Shown piece after piece: positions 1 to 6,015 of a DNA stretch of 9,135 nucleotides. A program made the position numbers and the translations under genes. The stretch comes from Pseudomonadota bacterium (GTDB lineage: Bacteria > Pseudomonadota > Alphaproteobacteria > Rhodospirillales > Magnetospirillaceae): assembly GCA_023437865.1 (NCBI GenBank), contig JAEZFE010000384.1:1-9135 (forward strand), written 5' to 3'. How positions within the stretch are numbered: the first letter of the stretch is position 1; the number at the start of each line of letters is the position of its first letter. The notes under the pieces are model-generated. The model saw nothing but the letters and a program-made list of their open reading frames with translations. It had not been told where the DNA came from and did not search any database.

Positions 1-2054
1 ATTCCATGGCCAGCCTGGGCGTTGCCGGCTTCGGCTATGGCATCCGCTACGATTACGGCATGTTCACCCAGCACATCGAGAATGGCTGGCAGGTGGAAAG
101 CCCCGAGAATTGGCTGCGCTACGGCAATCCGTGGGAATTCCCGCGCCCCGGCGTGATCTATCCGGTGCGCTTCGGCGGCCGCGTCGTCCATTACAAGGAC
201 GTGCTCGGCCAGACCCGCGCCCAGTGGATGGACACCGAGGAAGTCATGGCCATGGCCTATGACATTCCAGTCCCCGGCTTTGACGGCAAGACGGTCAACA
301 ATCTGCGTTTGTGGTCGGCCAAGTCCACCCGCGAATTCGACCTGAAATATTTCAATGCCGGCAATTATATCGAGGCCGTGCGCGACAAGAATGAATCCGA
401 GACCCTGTCCAAGGTGCTCTATCCCTCGGACATCACCTCGCGTGGCAAGGAGCTCCGCTTCAAGCAGGAGTATTTCTTCGTCGCTGCCTCGATTCAGGAC
501 ATCCTTGCCCGCTTCCGCAAAGCCCACAGCGACTGGGACATGCTGCCCGACAAGGTCGCCGTCCAGCTCAACGACACTCACCCGGCGCTGGTCGTGGCGG
601 AGCTGATGCGGGTGCTGGTGGACGAGCACCACCTGGAGTGGAACCGCGCCTGGGCGTTGACCAAGCGCTGCTGCGCCTACACCAACCACACCCTGCTGCC
701 CGAGGCGCTGGAGACTTGGCCGCTCGACATGTTCGAGCGCATCCTGCCGCGCCACATGGAGATCGTGTTCCAGATCAACCATGAATTCCTGCAGGACGTA
801 CGGCACCGCTATCCCGGCGATTCCGACCTGCTGCGCCGCGTCTCCATCATCGGCGAGGACGGTGAGAAGCGGGTGCGCATGGCCCATCTGGCGGTGGTCG
901 GCAGCCACAAGGTCAACGGCGTCGCCGCCATTCATACCGGGCTGATGAAGTCGACCATCTTCTCGGATTTCGAGCACCTGTCGCCCGGCAAGATCAACAA
1001 CAAGACCAACGGCGTCACTCCGCGCCGCTGGCTGCTGGCCGCCAATCCGGGGCTGTCCAAGCTGATCGATGCCAAGATCGGTCCTGGCTGGGCCACCCAT
1101 CTCGACCAGTTGCGCAAGCTAGAGAAATTTGCCGGCGACAAGGCGTTCCGCCGCGAGTTCGCCGCCATCAAGCGCGCCAACAAGGAGCATTTGGCTCAGG
1201 TCATCGGTCAACGCCTGGGGGTGGACATCAGCGTCGACTCGCTGTTCGACGTGCAGATCAAGCGCATCCACGAATACAAGCGCCAGCTTTTGAACGTGCT
1301 GCACGTGGTTACCCGCTATGCCCGGATCCGCGCCAATCCGACGCTGGACGTGGTGCCGCGCACGGTCATCATCGGCGGCAAGGCGGCGCCCGGCTATCAT
1401 GTGGCCAAGCTCATCATCAAGCTGATCAATGACGTGGCCGATGTGGTCAACAACGACCCCATCGTGGGCAACAAGCTCAAGGTGGTGTTCGTCCCCAACT
1501 ACAACGTCAGCACCGCCGAATTGGTCATGCCGGCGGCCGAATTGTCCGAGCAGATCTCCACTGCCGGCACCGAAGCCTCGGGCACCGGCAATATGAAGAT
1601 GTCCATGAATGGCGCACTGACCATCGGTACGTGGGACGGCGCCAATGTGGAAATCTGCGAGGAGGTCGGCGAGGAAAACATGTTCCTGTTCGGCCTGACC
1701 GCTCAGGACGTGGCGCGCCGCCGCATTGATGGCTACGACCCGTGGCAGTCCATCAACGCCAACGATGATCTGAAGCGCGCGCTCGACATGATCGGCAGTG
1801 GCTATTTTTCGCCCGATCAGCCGGAGCGTTTCCGCTCGCTGGTCGACCAATTGACCAATGGCGATTTCTACCTGCTGACCGCCGATTATCCGCTCTACAT
1901 GGCAGCCCAGGAGCGGGTGGACCAGTTGTACCGCGACCCCGACGAATGGAACCGCAAGGCCATTCTGAACGTGGCCCGCATGGGCAAGTTCTCGTCGGAT
2001 CGCACGGTGGCGGAATACGCTGCCGAAATCTGGAACGTCAAGACCGCTGACTGA
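1..2054 (+). CDS. glgP: Glycogen/alpha-glucan phosphorylase, 5'-truncated by window edge
   Basis: Cytoplasmic PLP-dependent enzyme (GT35 family) that phosphorolyses alpha-1,4-glucan ends to glucose-1-phosphate, mobilising glycogen. Numbering from the Met at position 6, I see VQLNDTHPA (186-194), NKTNG (332-336), IKRIHEYKRQ (418-427) and EASGTGNMK, whose Lys531 (codon 1596-1598) is the expected PLP Schiff-base lysine. The Met at 6 is not the start: the frame is open to the window edge and MASLGVAGFGYGIRYDYG matches an internal family segment. Family members are about 800-840 residues, so roughly 130 N-terminal residues are missing. The stop is TGA at 2052-2054. A strong hairpin follows about 16 nt later, so this is probably the last gene of its transcript; upstream gly genes, if any, are outside the window. 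The usual GTLDGAN motif reads GTWDGAN here. I see no frameshift. Identification is very secure. Confidence 0.97.
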   Translation, partial: SMASLGVAGFGYGIRYDYGMFTQHIENGWQVESPENWLRYGNPWEFPRPGVIYPVRFGGRVVHYKDVLGQTRAQWMDTEEVMAMAYDIPVPGFDGKTVNNLRLWSAKSTREFDLKYFNAGNYIEAVRDKNESETLSKVLYPSDITSRGKELRFKQEYFFVAASIQDILARFRKAHSDWDMLPDKVAVQLNDTHPALVVAELMRVLVDEHHLEWNRAWALTKRCCAYTNHTLLPEALETWPLDMFERILPRHMEIVFQINHEFLQDVRHRYPGDSDLLRRVSIIGEDGEKRVRMAHLAVVGSHKVNGVAAIHTGLMKSTIFSDFEHLSPGKINNKTNGVTPRRWLLAANPGLSKLIDAKIGPGWATHLDQLRKLEKFAGDKAFRREFAAIKRANKEHLAQVIGQRLGVDISVDSLFDVQIKRIHEYKRQLLNVLHVVTRYARIRANPTLDVVPRTVIIGGKAAPGYHVAKLIIKLINDVADVVNNDPIVGNKLKVVFVPNYNVSTAELVMPAAELSEQISTAGTEASGTGNMKMSMNGALTIGTWDGANVEICEEVGEENMFLFGLTAQDVARRRIDGYDPWQSINANDDLKRALDMIGSGYFSPDQPERFRSLVDQLTNGDFYLLTADYPLYMAAQERVDQLYRDPDEWNRKAILNVARMGKFSSDRTVAEYAAEIWNVKTAD

Positions 2055-2070
2055 GTGTACCGGCTGTAAC

Positions 2071-2100
2071 GGGGGGCACCACGCGCATGTGGTGCCCCCT
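2071..2100 (+). terminator. Hairpin terminator after glgP
   Basis: A perfect inverted repeat, GGGGGCACCAC / GTGGTGCCCCC, encloses the 6-nt loop GCGCAT. It has 11 Watson-Crick pairs plus one closing G-T pair, starting 16 nt past the glgP stop. The stem is very stable, but the downstream tract is C/T-rich (CTCCCCTT) rather than a clean T run. It is therefore either a less canonical intrinsic terminator or a 3'-end stabilising hairpin. The position strongly suggests a transcript end; the mechanism is inference. Confidence 0.7.
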
Positions 2101-2118
2101 CTCCCCTTCACGTGACGC

Positions 2119-2140
2119 GCTGGCGCCTATCGGCGCCAGC
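2119..2140. repeat. Second perfect inverted repeat after glgP
   Basis: GCTGGCGCC / GGCGCCAGC forms a 9-bp perfect stem with the tetraloop TATC, 18 nt beyond the first hairpin. No T run follows in either direction. It may be a back-up terminator, an RNA-processing element, or a dispersed palindromic repeat of the genome. The sequence alone cannot separate these. Confidence 0.5.
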
Positions 2141-2218
2141 CTATCCCTGATCGTCGAACGCGTGCAGTCAGCCCTACCGGCGCGGGCCTGACCACAGGTC
2201 ATGTCATCGAACGGCATG

Positions 2219-2248
2219 TTGCAGCGCGGCATCGCCCCCCCCCATAAC
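2219..2248 (+). promoter_or_regulatory. Weak candidate promoter with nine-C run in spacer
   Basis: TTGCAG (2219-2224) and CATAAC (2243-2248) are separated by 18 nt and resemble -35 and -10 boxes at 3/6 and 4/6 positions. The spacer ends in a run of nine C residues (2235-2243), whose last C is the first base of the putative -10. A start near 2255 would give a very short leader for the ORF at 2274. This is the only candidate I see ahead of that ORF, and it is weak. The rest of 2141-2218 shows only short, unconvincing stems such as TGACC-ACA-GGTCA. Confidence 0.25.
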
Positions 2249-2273
2249 ACTTTGTCGGTTGGGAGAGGGTGCG

Positions 2274-2462
2274 ATGGACGATAATCATCTTGAGCGATTG
2301 AATGAGCTCGCCTCATTTCTGGAGGCCGAGGTCGCCGGTCAGCCGTTCGACCGCGATTCAGCCCGCAGCTTGGCTTCGCGCCTTGCGCTGGAACAGCCGG
2401 AAATTGCCAAGACACTGCACCTGATGCAATTGCGATTGGGCGCGGATACTCCGCTCAACTGA
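2274..2462 (+). CDS. Small hypothetical protein, 62 aa
   Basis: I do not recognise this family. The predicted product is small, acidic, leucine-rich and cytoplasmic, beginning MDDNHLERLNELASFLE, with no signal peptide, membrane segment or cysteine. It looks largely alpha-helical, and the leucine spacing in the first 20 residues would suit a short amphipathic or coiled-coil helix. I chose the ATG at 2274 because GGGAGAGG (2261-2268) lies 5 nt upstream; an in-frame TTG at 2259 falls before this Shine-Dalgarno and is less likely. The stop TGA (2460-2462) overlaps the 3' end of the opposing DUF2794 gene by 8 bp. The ribosome-binding site and a length that spans exactly from leader to neighbour argue for a real gene. 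Conservation is unchecked. Confidence 0.6.
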   Translation: MDDNHLERLNELASFLEAEVAGQPFDRDSARSLASRLALEQPEIAKTLHLMQLRLGADTPLN

Positions 2463-2793
2463 GCGTATCCACCAGCCGAGGGGAGCGGTCGAGCGCCGCC
2501 AACGTTTCGGCCAGCGAACCGGACCGCGCCAATTCCCGCTCGGGCGTAGCCGCCACGTATTCGGCCCGCTTGCCGCACGCCAGCTTGGTGATCGTGAACA
2601 CGGGGCGGTCCAAGGTGTGCCGGTAGATGGAAAATACCGCGCATTCCGCACCCTGATCGATGGCGTAATCGCGCCAAGCCCCCTCCGACACCCGGCGGGC
2701 GTAGAGGTTGAGCAGCAATGTCAGTTCGGTGCGGTTGAAGTGCACGAAGCTGTACTTCGGCGCCGCTTCACCGAGACGGATCAGGTTGGCCAT
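2455..2793 (-). CDS. DUF2794 family protein
   Basis: A 112-residue cytoplasmic protein of unknown function. The core VHFNRTELTLLLNLYARRV (17-35), then EGAWRDYAID (37-46) and AVFSIYRHTLDRPVFTITK (52-70), matches my memory of DUF2794. That family is typical of alphaproteobacteria and is marked by a [F/H]-[D/N]-R-x-EL start, a GEWRDYAID motif and an AVFS[I/V][F/Y]R strand. Length agrees with the family at about 110-120 residues. I prefer the ATG at 2793, which has GGAG about 10 nt upstream. A GTG at 2817 would add 8 residues, but its only GGAG abuts it with no spacing. The gene lies 48 nt downstream of the lipoprotein gene on the same strand with no terminator between, so the two are probably co-transcribed. 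It converges with the 62-aa ORF, sharing 8 bp at the stops. No catalytic motif is apparent, so the function is unknown. Confidence 0.82.
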   Translation of the reverse strand: MANLIRLGEAAPKYSFVHFNRTELTLLLNLYARRVSEGAWRDYAIDQGAECAVFSIYRHTLDRPVFTITKLACGKRAEYVAATPERELARSGSLAETLAALDRSPRLVDTLS

Positions 2794-2841
2794 AAGCCAT
2801 TTACTCCGCCCCGGCACCTCCGTGCAACGCTTCCTTCGCCC

Positions 2842-3222
2842 TTACCGCCGCAGCGGCGTACCGGCGGGGACGAAGCCGATCAGGCGGTCGTTACCCTGGT
2901 TATAGGGTTCCGTGTAACAGGTCGGCCGGGCGATGGATTGGTAGCAATAGACTTGCTGCGGCGGGCTCGGCGGCGCCGGCCAGTCAACACACCAAGCGCC
3001 TTCCCGCTGGGCGCGCACCGTCGAGCAATCCTTGCCGACGATCCAGGTCGCCAGGTGATCGGCCAGGGTCTTCTTGGTGTTGATGACGCTGAGCACTTCC
3101 AGGTTGGCCAACGCCACACCCGTGTTCGGCGGAGACATGCCGCCGGTGATTCCGTCCGGGCCCACCCAGCCGCAGCCGGCAACCAGCAGAATCCCTGCCA
3201 GGGGGGCAATATGCCTGATCAT
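2842..3222 (-). CDS. Small five-cysteine lipoprotein, function unknown
   Basis: The product has 126 residues. A short positively charged start (MIRH) and a hydrophobic stretch lead to the lipobox LVAGC (13-17), so it is predicted to be cleaved by signal peptidase II and lipidated on Cys17. The mature part holds four more cysteines (66, 78, 93, 102), which could form two disulfides in the periplasm, and a proline-rich stretch (82-88). The segment GVALANLEVLSVINTKKTLADH (35-56) has the look of a conserved family motif, but I cannot name the family. The start ATG at 3222 has AGGGG 9 nt upstream. It is the first gene of a likely two-gene unit with DUF2794, transcribed away from the peroxiredoxin-like gene. 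It could belong to an uncharacterised alphaproteobacterial lipoprotein family; a role in envelope or redox stress is only a guess from the cysteines. Confidence 0.78.
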   Translation of the reverse strand: MIRHIAPLAGILLVAGCGWVGPDGITGGMSPPNTGVALANLEVLSVINTKKTLADHLATWIVGKDCSTVRAQREGAWCVDWPAPPSPPQQVYCYQSIARPTCYTEPYNQGNDRLIGFVPAGTPLRR

Positions 3223-3227
3223 CTTCT

Positions 3228-3255
3228 ATGACCCCTTTTTCCGATGCGGTATATT
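3228..3255 (+). promoter_or_regulatory. Candidate promoter for peroxiredoxin-like gene
   Basis: ATGACC (3228-3233, 4/6) and TATATT (3250-3255, 5/6) are spaced by 16 nt on the plus strand. They would start transcription near 3262 and give a leader of roughly 95 nt. The -10 overlaps the minus-strand candidate -10, so the divergent genes would share a promoter region. Moderate to weak evidence. Confidence 0.3.
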
Positions 3256-3282
3256 GTCCACCCAAGGCTGGCAACGGGTCAA
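3253..3282 (-). promoter_or_regulatory. Candidate sigma-70-type promoter for lipoprotein-DUF2794 unit
   Basis: Reading on the minus strand, TTGACC (3282-3277, 5/6 match to -35) is followed after 18 nt by GACAAT (3258-3253, 4/6 match to -10). This lies about 30 nt upstream of the lipoprotein ATG and ahead of its Shine-Dalgarno, as expected for a short leader. Supported only by sequence resemblance. Confidence 0.4.
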
Positions 3283-3341
3283 AGTTTTTCTGCCCCCGAC
3301 GAGCGCCGCCCTTTCCCTTTTTCGTCCCCTTTCAATCCGGC

Positions 3342-3347
3342 AAGGAG
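3342..3347 (+). promoter_or_regulatory. Shine-Dalgarno deciding the start of the peroxiredoxin-like gene
   Basis: AAGGAG sits 8 nt before the ATG at 3356. The reading frame stays open back to 3074, but that extension would run through the divergent lipoprotein gene and its promoter region. This strong site fixes the start at 3356. Confidence 0.8.
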
Positions 3348-3355
3348 CGAGCGGC

Positions 3356-3913
3356 ATGGCGGTGGAAACGCCCCTTTGTGACTTCGGCTGGCAGGCGCCA
3401 GGCTTCCGGCTGCCCGGCACCGATGGCAGGCTGTGGAGCCTGGACGAGATCGCCGGGCCCAAGGGTACGCTGATCATGTTCATCTGCAACCACTGCCCCT
3501 ACGTCAAGGCCGTGGTGGACCGGTTGGTGCGCGACGTACGCGACCTGCAGGCGCTCGGCATCGGCGCCGCCGCCATTATGTCCAATGATACCGCGGCCTA
3601 CCCCGAGGATTCATTCGACAACATGAAGACCTTCGCCGCCGACCACGGCTTCCCCTTCCCCTTCCCCTACCTGTTCGATGAAAGCCAGCAGGTGGCGCGC
3701 GCCTATGACGCGGTGTGCACGCCCGACTTCTTCGGCTTCGACACGGGCTTGGGGCTGCAATACCGGGGCCGCCTTGATGCCTCGCGCAAGGAAGCCGCAG
3801 CGCCCGACGCCCGCCGAGAGCTGTTCGAGGCGATGACCCAGGTGGCTGCCACTGGGCGCGGCCCGGCCCAGCAGACCGCCTCCATGGGCTGCTCGATCAA
3901 GTGGAAGCCCTGA
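3356..3913 (+). CDS. Thioredoxin-like / peroxiredoxin-family protein (PRX_like1 type)
   Basis: A 185-residue protein of the thioredoxin-fold AhpC/TSA superfamily, predicted cytoplasmic because no signal peptide is visible. Residues 14-50 contain the N-terminal strand-turn APGFRLPGTDG and the CxxC-type site ICNHCPYVK (Cys44, Cys47) typical of the PRX_like1 subgroup. Later landmarks of that group are SNDTAAYPEDSFDNM (about residue 75 onward), a TPDFFGFD segment holding the presumed cis-Pro region, YRGRLD, and the C-terminal SMGCSIKWK with Cys179. The family is predicted to act as a thiol peroxidase or disulfide reductase, but substrates are largely undefined, so I give no gene symbol. The start is set by AAGGAG 8 nt upstream. 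It probably has its own promoter in the divergent region; the following yfgM also has a promoter candidate. Family placement is strong, exact biochemical role open. Confidence 0.9.
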   Translation: MAVETPLCDFGWQAPGFRLPGTDGRLWSLDEIAGPKGTLIMFICNHCPYVKAVVDRLVRDVRDLQALGIGAAAIMSNDTAAYPEDSFDNMKTFAADHGFPFPFPYLFDESQQVARAYDAVCTPDFFGFDTGLGLQYRGRLDASRKEAAAPDARRELFEAMTQVAATGRGPAQQTASMGCSIKWKP

Positions 3914-3934
3914 AGCCATAAGCTCACGGCAGGT

Positions 3935-3963
3935 TTGCCTATGCGTCCGGCTGGGACTATGTT
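3935..3963 (+). promoter_or_regulatory. Candidate sigma-70-type promoter for yfgM-bamB-der
   Basis: TTGCCT (3935-3940, 4/6) and TATGTT (3958-3963, 4/6) are separated by exactly 17 nt in the 80-nt gap after the peroxiredoxin-like gene. The predicted start near 3970 gives a leader of about 24 nt containing the yfgM ribosome-binding site. Good spacing and placement, moderate box scores. Confidence 0.45.
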
Positions 3964-3993
3964 ACGCCCGTTCGATCTCTGGAGAGCCCTTCC

Positions 3994-4674
3994 TTGACCA
4001 CCAAGAATGACGACGCCTCGGCCGAATTGCTGATCCGCGAGGTGGACGAAGAGCTGAAGCAGGAACAGCTTCAGCAGATTTGGACGAAGCATGGCAGCCT
4101 GATCGTGGGCGGTGCCGTGGCCATCGTGCTGGCCGTGGCCGGCTGGCAGGGCTTCAACACGTGGCAGGGCAAGCAGCGCGCCGCCGCCAGTGCATCCTAT
4201 ACGGCCAGCATCCAGCAACTGGAGCTGGGCAAGCGCGACGAAGCCGTGACGGCGCTGGGCAAGCTGGTCGCGGACGGCCCCTCGGGCTATCAGGTTCTCG
4301 CCGAACTCAAGCTCGCCGATCTCAAGCTCGCCGCCGGTGACCGCGAGGGTGCCGCGGCACTTTACGACCGCGTCGCCTCCACCGCCTCCGAAGATATCTA
4401 CCGTGAGCTGGCGACCCTGAAATCGGCCTACCTCAAGCTCGATACCGCCGACCCGGCGGCTATCGAGAAAATGGTCGAAAAGCTGGCGGTCGAAAAGAGC
4501 CCGTGGCGCCATTCCGCCCGCGAAGTCCAGGCGCTCGCCGCCGCCAAGCGCGGAGATGCCGCCAAGGCGTCCGAACTGTTCCGCAAGATCGCCGACGATC
4601 CGGCGGCCCCCCAGGGTGTGCGCGCCCGCGCAGCCGAGCTGTTGGCCGCCACCGGCGCCAAGGCCAAGGGCTGA
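3994..4674 (+). CDS. yfgM: YfgM-like membrane-anchored periplasmic TPR protein
   Basis: A 226-residue protein with a charged cytoplasmic N-terminus (1-33, containing ELLIREVDEELKQEQ), a single membrane segment at about 34-53 (GSLIVGGAVAIVLAVAGW) and an Ala/Lys/Leu-rich helical periplasmic domain. The domain shows TPR-like helix pairs, for example around 71-110, 112-125 and 175-200. This is the YfgM (TPR_21-type) architecture. In E. coli the protein binds the SecYEG translocon and periplasmic chaperones and is linked to BamB. The start is a TTG at 3994, chosen because GGAGAG (3981-3986) lies 7 nt upstream and no better start exists nearby. bamB follows after 23 nt and der after that, the conserved proteobacterial order; hisS, which precedes yfgM in E. 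coli, is replaced here by the peroxiredoxin-like gene. Identification rests on architecture and synteny more than on sharp motifs. Confidence 0.87.
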   Translation: MTTKNDDASAELLIREVDEELKQEQLQQIWTKHGSLIVGGAVAIVLAVAGWQGFNTWQGKQRAAASASYTASIQQLELGKRDEAVTALGKLVADGPSGYQVLAELKLADLKLAAGDREGAAALYDRVASTASEDIYRELATLKSAYLKLDTADPAAIEKMVEKLAVEKSPWRHSAREVQALAAAKRGDAAKASELFRKIADDPAAPQGVRARAAELLAATGAKAKG

Positions 4675-4697
4675 TCCTCTTTCAAGGGAAGTGGACT

Positions 4698-6014
4698 ATG
4701 ATGCGTCGTCTGGCTGTGGTCCTGGTGGCCTCCATGGGGTTGGCCGCGTGCTCCAGCTGGCTGGGCGGTAATTCCGCCCCGCCGCTGCCGGGCAAGCGTA
4801 TCTCGGTGCTATCCAACGAGCGGGCGCTGGAGCCCGAAATCAAGGGCGCCGCGGAATCCATCAAACTGCCGCCGCCTGAACCCAACGAGGATTGGCCCCA
4901 GGCAGGCGGCTACGCCAACCACGCCATGCACCACATGGAAGTGGGCGATAAGTTGGACCGGGCATGGCGCACCGGAATCGGTGCGGGTTCGGGCAAGCGC
5001 GCCCGCCTTCTGGCCCAGCCCATCGTCGCCGAGGGCAAGGTCTTCACTATGGATGCCGATGCCGAGGTCCGGGCCGTTGACGCCAAGACCGGCAAGAGCG
5101 TGTGGAGCATCGACGTCACGCCCAAGGACGAGGATGACACCTTCGCCGGTGGCGGCGTCGCTTACGAGGACGGCCAGATCTTCGTCTCCACCGGTTTCGC
5201 CCAGGTGGTCTCGCTCGATGCCAAGACCGGCAAGGTGCTGTGGCGTCAAAGCCTGTCCGGTCCCATGCGCGGCGCGCCCACCGTGCGCGCCGGCCGCGTG
5301 TTCGTGGTCACCGTGGACAACCAGACCCACGCTTTGGCCGCCGAGGACGGCGCCGTGCTGTGGACCCACCAGGGCATTTCGGAAGGCGCCAGCCTGTTGG
5401 CCGGCACCAGCCCGGCGGTGGACGGCAACGTGGTCGTCGTCCCCTATTCCTCGGGCGAGCTGTTCGCCCTGCGCGTCGATAACGGCACCGTGCTGTGGCA
5501 GGACCAGCTGACCACCGTGCGCCGCACCGACAACGTCGCCACGCTTTCCGATATCCGTGGCCGCCCCATCATCGACCGGGGCCGCGTCTACGCCATCGGC
5601 CATGCCGACCTGCTGGTCGCCATCGAGCTGCGTTCGGGCCGCCGCCTGTGGGAGCGCGAAATCGGCGGCGTGCAGAGCCCGTGGGTGGCCGGCGACTACC
5701 TTTTCCTCGTGTCCAACAACAACGAGGTGGTGGCGCTGGAGGCCAAGACCGGCCGTGTGCTGTGGGTCACCCAGTTGCAGATGTGGGAGGACGAGGAGGA
5801 CCATGAGGGCCGCATCGTCTGGGCTGGGCCGGTGCTGGCCTCGGACCGCCTGATCCTGGGCAGCTCCAACGGCAAATTGGTTTCTCTGTCGCCCTATACC
5901 GGTGCGGTTCTGGGCAAGCTATCGGCACCCGATGGGGTGACTATTCCCCCGTCGGTGGCCGCCAATACCATATACTTCCTGACCAACGACGCAGATTTGG
6001 TGGCGTACCGCTGA
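4698..6014 (+). CDS. bamB: Outer membrane assembly lipoprotein BamB
   Basis: Lipoprotein subunit of the BAM complex, which inserts beta-barrel proteins into the outer membrane; it acts at the periplasmic face. The 438-residue product begins [10 protein letters not shown] and has the lipobox LAAC with Cys18 as the lipidated residue. A low-complexity linker (about 19-65) leads to [15 protein letters not shown] (66-80), then a beta-propeller. At least seven PQQ-like repeat signatures of the form ALxAxTGxxLW are visible, such as [33 protein letters not shown] and [11 protein letters not shown], in keeping with the eight-bladed family fold. It is somewhat longer than the roughly 390-residue E. coli protein, mostly in the N-terminal linker. 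The ATG at 4698 is preceded by AAGGGAAG 6 nt upstream; the adjacent ATG at 4701 is possible. The stop is one base from the der start. Confidence 0.95.
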   Translation: MMRRLAVVLVASMGLAACSSWLGGNSAPPLPGKRISVLSNERALEPEIKGAAESIKLPPPEPNEDWPQAGGYANHAMHHMEVGDKLDRAWRTGIGAGSGKRARLLAQPIVAEGKVFTMDADAEVRAVDAKTGKSVWSIDVTPKDEDDTFAGGGVAYEDGQIFVSTGFAQVVSLDAKTGKVLWRQSLSGPMRGAPTVRAGRVFVVTVDNQTHALAAEDGAVLWTHQGISEGASLLAGTSPAVDGNVVVVPYSSGELFALRVDNGTVLWQDQLTTVRRTDNVATLSDIRGRPIIDRGRVYAIGHADLLVAIELRSGRRLWEREIGGVQSPWVAGDYLFLVSNNNEVVALEAKTGRVLWVTQLQMWEDEEDHEGRIVWAGPVLASDRLILGSSNGKLVSLSPYTGAVLGKLSAPDGVTIPPSVAANTIYFLTNDADLVAYR

Positions 6015-6015
6015 T

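Noticed and set aside
1119..2111. Long minus-strand ORF (330 codons) antisense to glgP
   Set aside because: It is a frame shadow caused by GC-rich third positions of glgP. The product is His/Gly/Asp-rich with no domain, and it starts inside the terminator region with no ribosome-binding site.
2151..2213. Imperfect direct repeat TCRTCGAACG (2151-2160 and 2204-2213)
   Set aside because: Two copies with 9 of 10 matches and no regular array or further symmetry; too little to call an operator or repeat element.
2617..3231. Plus-strand ORF of 204 codons opposite DUF2794 and the lipoprotein
   Set aside because: Arg/Gly/Val-rich shadow. The minus-strand frames have a lipobox, a family match and good ribosome-binding sites.
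3074..3355. N-terminal extension of the peroxiredoxin-like gene
   Set aside because: It would run antisense through the lipoprotein gene and its promoter; AAGGAG at 3342-3347 marks the ATG at 3356.
3703..4512. Minus-strand ORF of 269 codons across the peroxiredoxin-like gene and yfgM
   Set aside because: It crosses two well-supported plus-strand genes and their promoter gap, with a low-information product.
4503..4697. N-terminal extension of bamB into yfgM
   Set aside because: It would remove the lipoprotein signal peptide from the N-terminus and overlap yfgM by more than 170 nt.
4809..5804. Minus-strand ORF of 331 codons antisense to bamB
   Set aside because: Shadow of the bamB repeats; no recognisable domain or start signal.
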